From Canna indica (taxonomy: Eukaryota > Streptophyta > Magnoliopsida > Zingiberales > Cannaceae), in the NCBI GenBank assembly GCA_034359265.1, contig CP136890.1, positions 34,948,501-35,012,500 of the forward strand: a stretch of 64,000 nucleotides of DNA, read 5' to 3'. Position 1 is the first letter of the stretch. The number at the start of each line of letters is the position of its first letter. Below are positions 19,727 to 29,001 of this stretch, piece by piece. The notes under the pieces were generated by a model, which saw only the letters and a program-made list of their open reading frames with translations, was not told where the DNA came from and searched no databases. Position numbers and translations under genes: made by a program.

Positions 19727-20658
19727 TGTGAGAGTTTATTTTGGTCGGACTATGAGATTTTTCATGTTTTTGTGACACCGCTACTCTATGATCGAACTCT
19801 ACTTGCTAATGGCAATACCAAAAGTCAATTTGAGATTATCCATTCTTGAGCAATGAAGTGTTAAATCTATCTATGTACATGTTATTATTTTTTTCATTAA
19901 TTAATTACTTCTATTTTGAAAAAAAACACAATTACTAAATAAAAGCTCAAATATAATATAATCAGAGCTAAAATCAAAATATTTGGGTTCAAATACTCGA
20001 TGTATTGAGCTCCTTCAAATTTGAGTCATGCTTAAACCCAATTTCAATTACCTCTTCGTGTTGATTAATTAAGTTTTAAAAAATCTAACTAATTATATAA
20101 ATTAATTCCTTGTTTTTTCCCCTGCAATTTGCATTCATTTTCTTTGAGTGTTCTCGATTTTAGACTTTGTTGTATCATGGGGTAAATTACTTTCGAATAG
20201 AAAATAATATTACACTCAAGATAGTAATTCACGTCTCAAAGTCAACTCTTCTCCAAGTTCCAGATTCTAACATGTGGGAGTCTATTTTGGTCGGACTATG
20301 AGATTTTTCATATTTTTGTGACGCCGCTACTTTATGATCGGACTCTACTTGCTAATGGCAATACCAAAAGTCAATTTGAGATTATCCATTCTTGAGCAAC
20401 GAAGTGTTAAATCTATCTATGTACATATTATTATTATTTTCATTAATTAATCACTTCTATTTTGCAAAAAGAACAATCACTAAATAAAAGCTCAAATCTA
20501 ATATAATCAGAGCTAAAATCAAAATATTTGGGTTCAAATACTCGATGTATTGAGCTCCTTCAAATTTGAGTCATGCTTAAACCCAATTTCAATTACCTCT
20601 TCGTGTTGATTAATTAAATTTTAAAACAATCTAACTAATTATATAAATTAATTCCTTG
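19564..20658 (+). repeat. 546-bp tandem duplication of LTR end plus flank
   Basis: Units about 19564-20109 and 20110-20658 align closely, for example ACTTGCTAATGGCAATACC at 19801 and 20347. Each contains the last ~160 bp of the Copia-B LTR followed by ~380 bp of flank. The second unit is thus a copy of host flank with a partial LTR. Confidence 0.9.
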
Positions 20659-21163
20659 TTTGTCCAAGAATTGTCATTCATTTTACATGAGAATTTTTTA
20701 TTTCTTTAATCATTGCATTATGACAGTAACAATCATAAGGACTTCTTTACTTAGTTTTTTGAAAAATAAAATAGGTTCTTATAAGATAACCATAAATACT
20801 TCATTTTAGTAAATGCATTTTAGATATATTTCGAATCCACGTCTAATGAAAAATTAAAAATTAAAAACCTGACTTGTATATTAATTGTTTCACATAAAAC
20901 TTGAAATCCTATAAGAATTTATTTTCACATAGGAGGTGTTTGATATATTACCGCTTAAGATTATTGGAGATCTAGATTACCATCAAAATAAATTACTATT
21001 TTTTAAATTACTAATAATGTTAGTGTGTTATATTACTATGTTTGTCATGGACTGATAATCTCGCTAGTAATCCATATTATCTTGACTGGTATAAAGAAAG
21101 ACGATTGGAAAATTAATATCTTGTAATCTTCGAGATATTATGATAATTTTTATTATTTATCTT

Positions 21164-24021
21164 TGCCAGTCTAGCGGGCTGATTTGAGGTCGAGCTGAGT
21201 TGAGTCATGATCCGGTGTGAGCTTGAAAGCTCGGGTAAGTAGGAATATGAATTATGTGATTTCTTTTTCTGCTTAGATAAATTTATTTAATTATTTTAAT
21301 GTGTGTGCTTGATTTATTAAATTGTATTGCATAGGGGTGCATGTGATTAATGCTTGTATTTAGCATGGAGTTAGTTTGGGTTGATGAGTTAGCGAATCTG
21401 GATCCGAGTCTGAGGCGGATGCGGGTTAGAAAGGGGTTAGGATTTGGATGAGGTGGGGAAGGGATTATAAAATCCCCCCTAGGGCTAGGCGGCTCCTTGT
21501 TGGAGTCGTACAAGCCATCCAGAGAGAGAGAGTAGCCGCCGCCCCTCTCTCTTTGAGTTAGTCGCCGAGGAAAGGAGCTGAGCCTCCCCCCCCCCTCTCT
21601 CTTCCTTCCTTCCTTTCGCTTGGAAGCCAAGCCACCGGCTTGGCTGGAGCCGCCACAAGCCGAGCTGCCGCCACCTTCTTGTGGCCGAATTTGGAAGCCG
21701 CCGATCGGTAAGATTTCTCTCTTTTCTTCTTCCCAATCAAGTGAGTGGATCTTTCCTCCCCCTTTTTTCTTGAATTTCTTGTGTTCTTGATCCGTTGTTG
21801 GAGATTTAGAAATTCTTGTCGAATTCCCCGTTGTTTCTTGAAGTTTTGTCGTTGGTTTCACGTATTTCCATGAAAGAGGAGCCCGAAGACCCCCCTTTGT
21901 GGTGCAGCAGCCCTAGGACTACCCTAGGGAGGCTCGGCCAAGGTGGGAGACGGGTTGCCCTCAATGTGTTCGTTAAAATGTCTAAGAGAGATGCTTGAAG
22001 GTTTTGAGATCTAGGCTTGGGGGTTAATTATTTTAATTAAGTTTCTTTGATGTCATTGCATGATTGGTACCTAGATACAAAATTTCAGCATATGAATCTA
22101 TATTTTGCATGTGAAAAGATTAAATCTTGATGTCATGTATATTTATGTTGGGGTTCTTGGTTTAAGGCTTAATCTTGATTTAAGGGTGACGTAGATGCAA
22201 GCTAAATCTTGATTAGGAACCATGATTTAATTTTTGTATGATTTATCTTGATGTTATAAATCTGTTGTGGTGGTAATATTAGGATTAATTGCTGTGATTT
22301 TCAGATTGATTACCTTGACATGCTGAAAACTCAACTTGCTGAAATTATTAATTTAAGGCTGATTTTATAATCTCTGTTGTGACACCTATGGTTTACTGAA
22401 TATAGTTGTGTAACTTATCATTTTAACCAGAAAATATTATCTTGAATCATAGGACACACTTTGGAAATCAGATTCAGCTTGGGTGCACCGGTTTTGAGCT
22501 CAACAGTAAACTGAAAATAAAACCCCTAAAACAAAGGCCTAATTTTTGCAAATGAAAATTTTAATTATAAAATTAAAATACAATGGGCAGCATAATCTTT
22601 TAAGAGCCAACAAAATAAATTATATGCATGAAATTAAATCTCATGGGTTGATGATATTACGGGTCTAGGTGTCGGGATCGGGCATAGAGTGTTGTGGCAT
22701 TTTTCAGTAAAGACACCCCTAAGACACCGTAGGAGACACTTGACTTAGGTCTTGTTAGCGTTATATCTTTATGAATGGCGTAGAGGCTCGGATATGAGCC
22801 GAATTGCGAGCTTGGCCCAAAAGGTTGGATGGTTAATTCACAACCTGTGTTTAAGGAATAAGTTTGGATGAGCGAATCTCGATTATTCCTGCGATAATTT
22901 ATGGAACAAGTTCAGATGGGCAAATCCTGATTATTCCTACGATTATTTAAGGAACAAGTTCGGATGGGCGAATCTCGATTATTCATGTGTTTCTTGTGGA
23001 ACAAGTTCGGATGGGCGAATCCCGATTGTTCCCGAGTTTCTTTATTTTAAGGAATAAGTTCGGATGGGCGAATCCCGATTATTCCTGCGATAATTTATGG
23101 AACAAGTTTGGATGGACAAATCCCGATTGTTCCTACGATTATTTAAAGAACAAGTTCGGATGGACGAATCCTGATTGTTCTTGCGTTTCGTATGAAATAA
23201 GTTCGGATGGGCGAATCCTGATTGTTCTCGAGTTTCTTTATTTTAAGGAATAAGTTCGGATGAGCGAATCTCGATTATTCCTGCGCTATCTTTAAGGGTA
23301 TGATTATAAGATAAGCTCGGATGGGTCAATCCTTATTATCCTCATAACCCTTGAGTGTGAATTGTTGCCTTATGGCACGGGAAGGCTGAGGTCTGGTGTA
23401 CTTCACTGCTAAGTGAATAGGTTTACCTTTGAGCATGTGATTACCAGATGGCTTGTTAGCTAGTCATACCATTTGATGCATTATCCATGTATGAGACATA
23501 GGCATTTATTCATTTATCTCTGTGGTTGGTTTTTATGGTAGGGGTTGGTAGAATCGCTCACTGAGTTCTTTTGAACTCACCCGTTGTTTATTTCTAATTT
23601 TTTTTCAGAAGTCTGACTAGTGAGATGGGCTGGAGCACTTGGCGCGATTGAAGGGCGAATGAGTCACATTGATCTCATAGCAGTCCTAGTTATGGGTCGT
23701 AGTCGAGTCTGTGGTAGATTTGTCATGCACTTGTGTTTTTGTATTTTGGAATTGTAGTCCCTTGGGGACATTTATATCTTTCATTCAGATTTTATTTGTT
23801 AAAGCAAACTGGTAAACTTTGATTTACTTACTTCTGCACTTTAAAACGTTTTGCTAAAACTTTACTTCTTAAATAGAATCTGTTTGGTTTCTCGTTCATA
23901 ATAAAGTCTGTTATTCCTTCCATCATGATTTATTATGAGTTGGCCTGTGCATGGGATAGGCTGCGGGGTATAGGCACGTATACCTTGGCCGATCACGTGG
24001 CCCTAAGTTTGAGCGTGACCT
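21164..24021 (+). mobile_element. Solo LTR of a Ty3/gypsy-type element
   Basis: About 2.86 kb from TGCCAGTCTAGCG to GAGCGTGACCT, flanked by ATCTT on both sides (21159-21163, 24022-24026). Its 3' part parallels the gypsy LTR at 29002-31546: a 'TCACTGAGTT...CTCACCCGTTG' block, the GGCACGTATACCTTGGCCG end region and GAGCGTGAC against GAGTGTGACA. No PBS or internal domain follows. The open frames on the minus strand at 21283-21861 are low complexity and ignored. A hairpin-unit array lies at 22856-23340. Confidence 0.7.
22856..23340 (+). repeat. Array of ten ~48-bp hairpin units in a gypsy solo LTR
   Basis: Each unit has the theme GGAACAAGTTCGGATGGGCG plus AATCCCGATTGTTCC, with 7-bp arms that pair. 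Starts near 22856, 22903, 22950, 22996, 23048, 23098, 23147, 23193, 23245 and 23307. Units 1-4 are repeated as units 5-8 with the same spacer endings, a four-unit higher-order repeat of about 195 bp. Confidence 0.9.
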
Positions 24022-24367
24022 ATCTTTAACTAAAATACCCTCAGATAAAAAAAAATGAAAAATAGGGTTTACAATTTTACTATGAGATGAGACGATGATT
24101 TTTTCTATGTTAATAGAGGATATTTTAGTGAGCATATTTTTGACAAAAAATATATATATATATATATTACCGACCATTTTACTAGTAATTCACATAGTCA
24201 CCCGCTCCCTTGATAATGTAGATTACCAGTTGAGTGATAATGTAGATTACCATGAATATTTTAATTGTCGATGATTTATTTCAACCAAACGTGATAATTT
24301 GATGGGCTCAAATAATTTTAATTCAGATTAGTGATAATTCATCTGAATTATCACACACCAAATATTT

Positions 24368-24718
24368 CCTTAATTTTTAATCATTAATTCAATTTTATAA
24401 AATCAAAAAGTATATTTGTCATCAAAATTGAGTATATCAATCATCATCGTGCAAAAGATGGATTTTGTATATTTTTTTCATAATTGATATTTTGTGAAAT
24501 TCACCAAAATTCATTCTTTGTGCCCATCGTAGAGGAAATATAATTTTCATATCTTACATTTTCTCTTTGCATAAATGGAAAATACAAAATTCACTACAGA
24601 GATGAGTTTAATTTTAAGTTTCTCATCTAATTAAAAATTAAAATTAGTTGTATAAGCACAAACATGACGTTTGAAGAAATTTGAAAAACTTTTTCTTGGA
24701 TCTAAAATTAAACTAATA
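24368..24718. other. AT-rich spacer, no gene
   Basis: No domain, RNA gene or repeat recognised. It forms the left flank of Copia-C, whose TSD CAAAG begins at 24719. Confidence 0.6.
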
Positions 24719-25061
24719 CAAAGTATTGACTTTAGGTTTTCAACCTTGGTCTTAATCTCAATTTTGATGATAACAAACATAAAACTAATATTTCGTCGAG
24801 AAATTATTCAGGTTCCATATCGATTAGCGTTCGATGTCCTCGATCGGAAAAATCAAAAGAAATCAAAATATTGAAAGGGCATTGATCGTCGCGCTCGAAT
24901 TCGTCGCAGAAATTTCTCAAAGATAGATGTGTGCACCAAAGACGTCTTGGACGAGTCCAAAGATCACATGGAAAGCTCTCCAAGTTGATGCTCGTTGAAA
25001 GCCGAAACTCGGAAACGAAGCACGGAAGAAGAATGCTGAAGAAATCAAATTTAGCCTAGAT

Positions 25062-25335
25062 TCGGTCGACCGAAGGATGCAGCAAAGCGGCATTAACTAC
25101 TTCGGTCGACCGAGCGGTCGATCGATTTAGGCCAAAAATTGGAAGAGAACGCATCGGTCGACCGAACTGCGTATCGCCAAAGACGCAACTTGCGTCGATC
25201 GACCGGGCGATCGATCGGATTGTGGAAACGCAAGATTTGTGTCTGGCGATCAACCCGTCGGTCGACCGCACAGAGACATCAGGGCAGCGATCGCTTGAGC
25301 GGTCGATCGGTCGGTCGACCGGCCAATCGACCGAG
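25062..25335 (+). repeat. GTCGAC palindrome cluster in the Copia-C LTR
   Basis: Five perfect GGTCGACC and many GGTCGATC/GATCGACC variants. It is placed just upstream of the hairpin and the TATA box, as in the two related LTRs. Confidence 0.88.
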
Positions 25336-25342
25336 CAGTTGT

Positions 25343-25364
25343 AACGGATAGTTTTCTATCCGTT
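25343..25364 (+). promoter_or_regulatory. Perfect 9-bp-stem hairpin upstream of the LTR TATA box
   Basis: AACGGATAG, loop TTTT, CTATCCGTT. It ends 23 bp before the TATAAATA at 25388-25395. The solo LTR has the same hairpin at the same distance. Confidence 0.7.
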
Positions 25365-25387
25365 GAGTTGTTGTTTCTTTCAGAGTG

Positions 25388-25395
25388 TATAAATA
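25388..25395 (+). promoter_or_regulatory. TATA box of the Copia-C LTR
   Basis: TATAAATA at a position conserved in the three related LTRs in this window. Confidence 0.65.
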
Positions 25396-26181
25396 TCATT
25401 CATCTAACCTCTTAAATCTCACTCTCCCACTCTTACAGATTTTATTGAGCAATTAAAATGGAGTTTTAAGTCTTCCAAGAGATTGATTGCAGCGCGCTCT
25501 GCTCTTCCGTCAACGTTCTTCTTCAAGCACCAACTGCTCCTCAACTCGGGATTTAATTCGAGCTCTACTACTCGGCGAGTTGGAGGTTCCAAGGCTTGGA
25601 AAAGAGCTTTTAATCTTGGTTTACCATTTTAGCTCTTTTCATTATAATTTTAACTGTTATTTGAACTTATTTTTATTGGATTTGTGAGTGTGATAGACCT
25701 AGGATTGTTTGGTCTTGTGTGTGGAAGTGATTACCTTGGTGAAAAGGTGTAAAGCCACTTGTTTAAGCATAACTTACTAGGATTAGTCGAGTTGTCCCTT
25801 AGGATTGAGGTGGAAGAGTGCTCTTGGTAAGAAGGCGGTGACTTCCGAGTGTCGAAGTGTCTTAGGTCGAGAGTGCGACTCTTCGAGTCAAAATCCTCAT
25901 TGTAAGGGAAACAAGAATTAATCTAGTAAACCTAGTTTGGAAATCCTAAACGGGGTGCTTAGGTAGTGGAGTAGGCATTGGGGCCAAACCACTATAAATT
26001 TATGTGTTAGCATTGTCATCTGTTGTTGCTTGTGCTTAATTATTTTATCTTGCTTCTGCATTTAATTGCATAATTGCATCTTGCCTAAATGATTTGGAAA
26101 CGATTAAAATTGGAATTAAGCGAATGATTTAGTTAACACACTATTCACCCCCCCTCTTCTACTGTTGTCATTTCTCCTACA

Positions 26182-26195
26182 ATTAGTATCAGAGC
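26182..26195 (+). other. Primer-binding site of Copia-C (iMet type), one mismatch
   Basis: ATTAGTATCAGAGC directly follows the LTR end CTCCTACA; the consensus has GG for AG. Confidence 0.8.
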
Positions 26196-26249
26196 GGGTC
26201 ATAGATTGAGATTTCACCATCTCCTCTACATCGTCTCTCGATCCGAAAA

Positions 26250-27464
26250 ATGACACTAGAGTTAGTAGCGTCGTCATCTCCTAAGTTCGATGACTCAAAC
26301 TTTGGTCTTTGGAAATATAGGATGTACACTTATTTAAAGACTAAAGATTTTGGTGTCTTTAACATATTACATTGGGAATTCATTGAACCTAAAGTTGACA
26401 TGCATGATTGGAGTGAATTAGATAAGAAAATATTTAAGTATAATGGAGATGCCATGAATTGTTTTCTTTGCACATTACCAAATGACATCCTAGATAAAGT
26501 CATGCATTGCTCTTCGGCTTATGACTTATGGGTCACTTTAAATGTTTTATATGATTATGCCAAAATCGAAGAGATTGACAATTTTGATGAAGGTGGTGAT
26601 GACAAAGGTCACTCACCTACTACTAATCTTGGTTTTGATGCCCATAGCTCTTCTAGTCAAAGGAGTAGCTCCAAGAGCCGAAAAAGGAAGGTAGTGTGTC
26701 ATGCATGCAAGAAAAAAGGGCATGTGAAGAAGAATTGCCCTACCATGAAAAACAAGGCAAAGAAGAGGTCAAAAGCTTCTACATCATCATCCCATTCAAA
26801 TGAAGCATCCTCTTGCAAAGACTATGAAGCTACTTCAAAAGTTTGCCTCATGAATACCAATGATGAGGTACACTCTTTCCCTTCTAGTCATAATAATGAT
26901 AATGATAGTACTAGCTCTTCTAGTTCATTCAATATGCTATATGAAGAATTAGTTGAAGAATGTCAAAAAATGTATGTCTTGCTTGTTAGAAAAGATAAGA
27001 AAAATAAAAGGTTGAAAAAGGAAAATGAGATGCTTAATTCTCATTTGCATGAATCCAAACTAGAAAATGAAAAATTGAAATCTAGGTCATTTAATTCATG
27101 CCATGATAATGTAGAACTTGAGCTTAAGGATTTGAAGCTTAAAAATAACAATCTAGAAAATGAGAATTACATGTTAAAATCTCAATTACATGCATTGCAT
27201 AAATCCATGAATGAATTGAAAGGTGAGATTACTTTAGTGAATAAGAAAGTAAATGAATTAAAAAATGCTTCATCTCCTAAGAACACTAGAATAAAAAATG
27301 CCTATGTAAAGAATGCAAATGTTCATCATCATTCTCATATTAGGCATTCCACATTTAAACCTCATATTCAAACAAAGAATGTTTCACTTAAGAATGCTCA
27401 TGTCCATCATCCTTCTTATATCAAGCATTCTAACATTAAATCTCATGTCCATGTTAAAAAATGA
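26250..27464 (+). CDS. Gag of Copia-C, with an internal deletion
   Basis: 404 codons open from ATG 26250, 55 bp after the PBS. Residues 1-110 match the DUF4219/UBN2-type gag start (PKFDDSNFGLWKYRMYTYL ... MHCSSAYDLWVTL). The usual remainder of UBN2 is missing: the frame passes directly to a Ser-rich linker and a CCHC knuckle (CHACKKKGHVKKNC, about residues 150-163), then a long coiled-coil with many Lys/Asn/Glu and a His-rich end. Gag forms the particle and binds RNA. A frameshift near 27460 separates a second Cys-rich knuckle (CYGIYGHAIQDC, about 27493-27528). A protein could be made, but the missing core suggests it is not functional. Confidence 0.6.
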   Translation: MTLELVASSSPKFDDSNFGLWKYRMYTYLKTKDFGVFNILHWEFIEPKVDMHDWSELDKKIFKYNGDAMNCFLCTLPNDILDKVMHCSSAYDLWVTLNVLYDYAKIEEIDNFDEGGDDKGHSPTTNLGFDAHSSSSQRSSSKSRKRKVVCHACKKKGHVKKNCPTMKNKAKKRSKASTSSSHSNEASSCKDYEATSKVCLMNTNDEVHSFPSSHNNDNDSTSSSSSFNMLYEELVEECQKMYVLLVRKDKKNKRLKKENEMLNSHLHESKLENEKLKSRSFNSCHDNVELELKDLKLKNNNLENENYMLKSQLHALHKSMNELKGEITLVNKKVNELKNASSPKNTRIKNAYVKNANVHHHSHIRHSTFKPHIQTKNVSLKNAHVHHPSYIKHSNIKSHVHVKK

Positions 27465-27609
27465 AAAGAAAAAGTTTCATGGAAATTATTTTTGTTATGG
27501 TATATATGGTCATGCTATTCAGGATTGTGCATTTAAAAGAAATCCAAGTGTTGCTAAGAAACTTTGGATTCCTAGGCCAACTCACCCCCAAGAACCCAAA
27601 GTCATTTAG
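27465..27609 (+). pseudogene. Continuation of Copia-C gag, second zinc knuckle, frameshifted
   Basis: In another frame from the main gag: an HGNYFCYGIYGHAIQDC knuckle with spacing CX2YX4HX4C (one Cys replaced by Tyr). It ends at a TAG (27607-27609). It shows the gag frame once ran on to here before pol. Confidence 0.6.
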
Positions 27610-29001
27610 GTACCAAAAATTTCATGCTCTATTGTAGGGGGAGCTACCACACAAGGGTGAGATGAAGTTGATTGATTGAAGTTGCTTGGGGATTCAAAGA
27701 TTGTACCATTTCAAAGTTACAACTTCAAGTCATCATGATGCCTTGGGTAATAAAAATTGTTGGCATCAAATACTTTGGTATCATCTCCTATACTCACTTG
27801 CTTAAATTAGAGTTGGAGTTTTGATACATGCTTAACATTAGTAGATTTTCTGCTCATGATATGTTTTCAAAAATATTTTTGATTTTTGATTTTCGGCCTC
27901 TTCAGAGACCTAGGTAGCCTGTAATGGGCTCATGCGACCTTGCGGTTCTAAATCGTAGGCTTATTGTGGCCTTTCGGTTTTCAACCAATAGGAAGGGTTG
28001 GAGATCATATTTTTATTAATATTACATTTGTGATTTCTTAAAATTCATTTTGGATTCATGATAAGTTATTTTGAAATGAATTTCAAACTATATAGCAAAA
28101 TGAACTTTTATAATGATATTTGATGCTTCTCTTTGCTTTTTGGTTTGGTTAGCTTGCTAAGTAGCTATATTTTCTCTAAAATATTAGTGTAGCTTACTTG
28201 CAAGTTATAAGTATTTTAGGAAGACTAATTAGGAAGAAAAAGATTAGTTTGGCAAATTATCATGAATAAGGTATAACTTTGGTAAATTCAAAATCTTAGT
28301 GTTATACCTCAATGCTTAAGCTTAAATAATATCTCAATACTCATGACTATAATTGCATGGGAAACCCTTGAATTTTCATGAGTAGATAGAATTTTAGTAC
28401 TTAGGCAAATTTCATTGAAAAAAACTTGCTCTAGATTGATACTCACTATTAGAGACATTCCTTCAAGTCCAAACTAGTTAAACATGTTTAGGGACCTTAT
28501 TCCTCAAATGCTTCACATCTTAAGATCCCTTTGATTCATTTTGATAACATGAAAATTCACTTAAAATGAATCTTCATTATCTAGCATAGGTTAAGGTTTT
28601 TAAAATGAAACTTTGAATTGAAACTTTGCTATTTAGTATGTTAGCTTGCTAGTTAGTATATAATTTCATTTTGATACTAATGAAGCCTACTTGCAAGTTA
28701 AGAAAGTGGTAAACAATTGAAGGCTATGCTATCTAAAAGAAAATGAAAAGTAAATGACAAGTTTGGCGAATTTCTAAGAATAAGGTATGGATTTAATTTT
28801 GCAAAAATCTTAGTATAATAATTGAATATCCATGTTTAATGATGTCTCTATACTCATGATTATTTTTGCATGATAAATGTTTGAATTTTCATGAGTAGGC
28901 AATTTCATGATATTAATATTGAATTAAATTGGACTAGTTTGAATTTTCTTATTAAATACCTCATTTTGAGTAAACACCAAACAAACATGTTTACATACAC
29001 A
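27610..29001 (+). mobile_element. Noncoding 3' part of Copia-C with a diverged ~450-bp duplication
   Basis: No pol domain is found in any frame. Blocks at about 28110-28500 and 28630-29000 are diverged copies in the same order (TTAGCTTGCTA..., CTTACTTGCAAGTTA..., AGTTTGGC.AATT, ATACTCATGA.TAT, TGAATTTTCATGAGTAG). This tract replaces pol between gag and the gypsy insertion point. Confidence 0.65.

Larger units (their letters stand above)
20932..24361. mobile_element. Small DNA element (MITE-like), split by a solo LTR
   Basis: Outer ends GGTGTTTGATA (20935-20945) and TATCACACACC (24350-24360) are inverted matches with one mismatch. ATA flanks both ends, a possible 3-bp TSD. Without the solo LTR at 21164-24021 the element is about 570 bp and AT-rich with no gene. 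A 25-bp unit (GATAATGTAGATTACCA) is repeated near 24212-24255. Superfamily not certain. Confidence 0.4.
24724..26181 (+). mobile_element. 5' LTR of Copia-C
   Basis: 1458 bp, from TATTGACTTTAGG (the TG end has mutated to TA) to TTTCTCCTACA. It holds a GTCGAC cluster at 25062-25335, a perfect hairpin at 25343-25364 and TATAAATA at 25388-25395. The solo LTR at 15718-17876 is its homologue in the opposite direction. Confidence 0.88.

Noticed and set aside
21283..21861. Large minus-strand frame (192 codons)
   Set aside because: Low-complexity Gly/Arg/Pro-rich translation of a GC-rich part of a solo LTR; no known domain.
22856..23340. CRISPR-like spaced repeat array
   Set aside because: Units are contiguous variants of a hairpin with no unique spacers, in a plant LTR. 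Not CRISPR.
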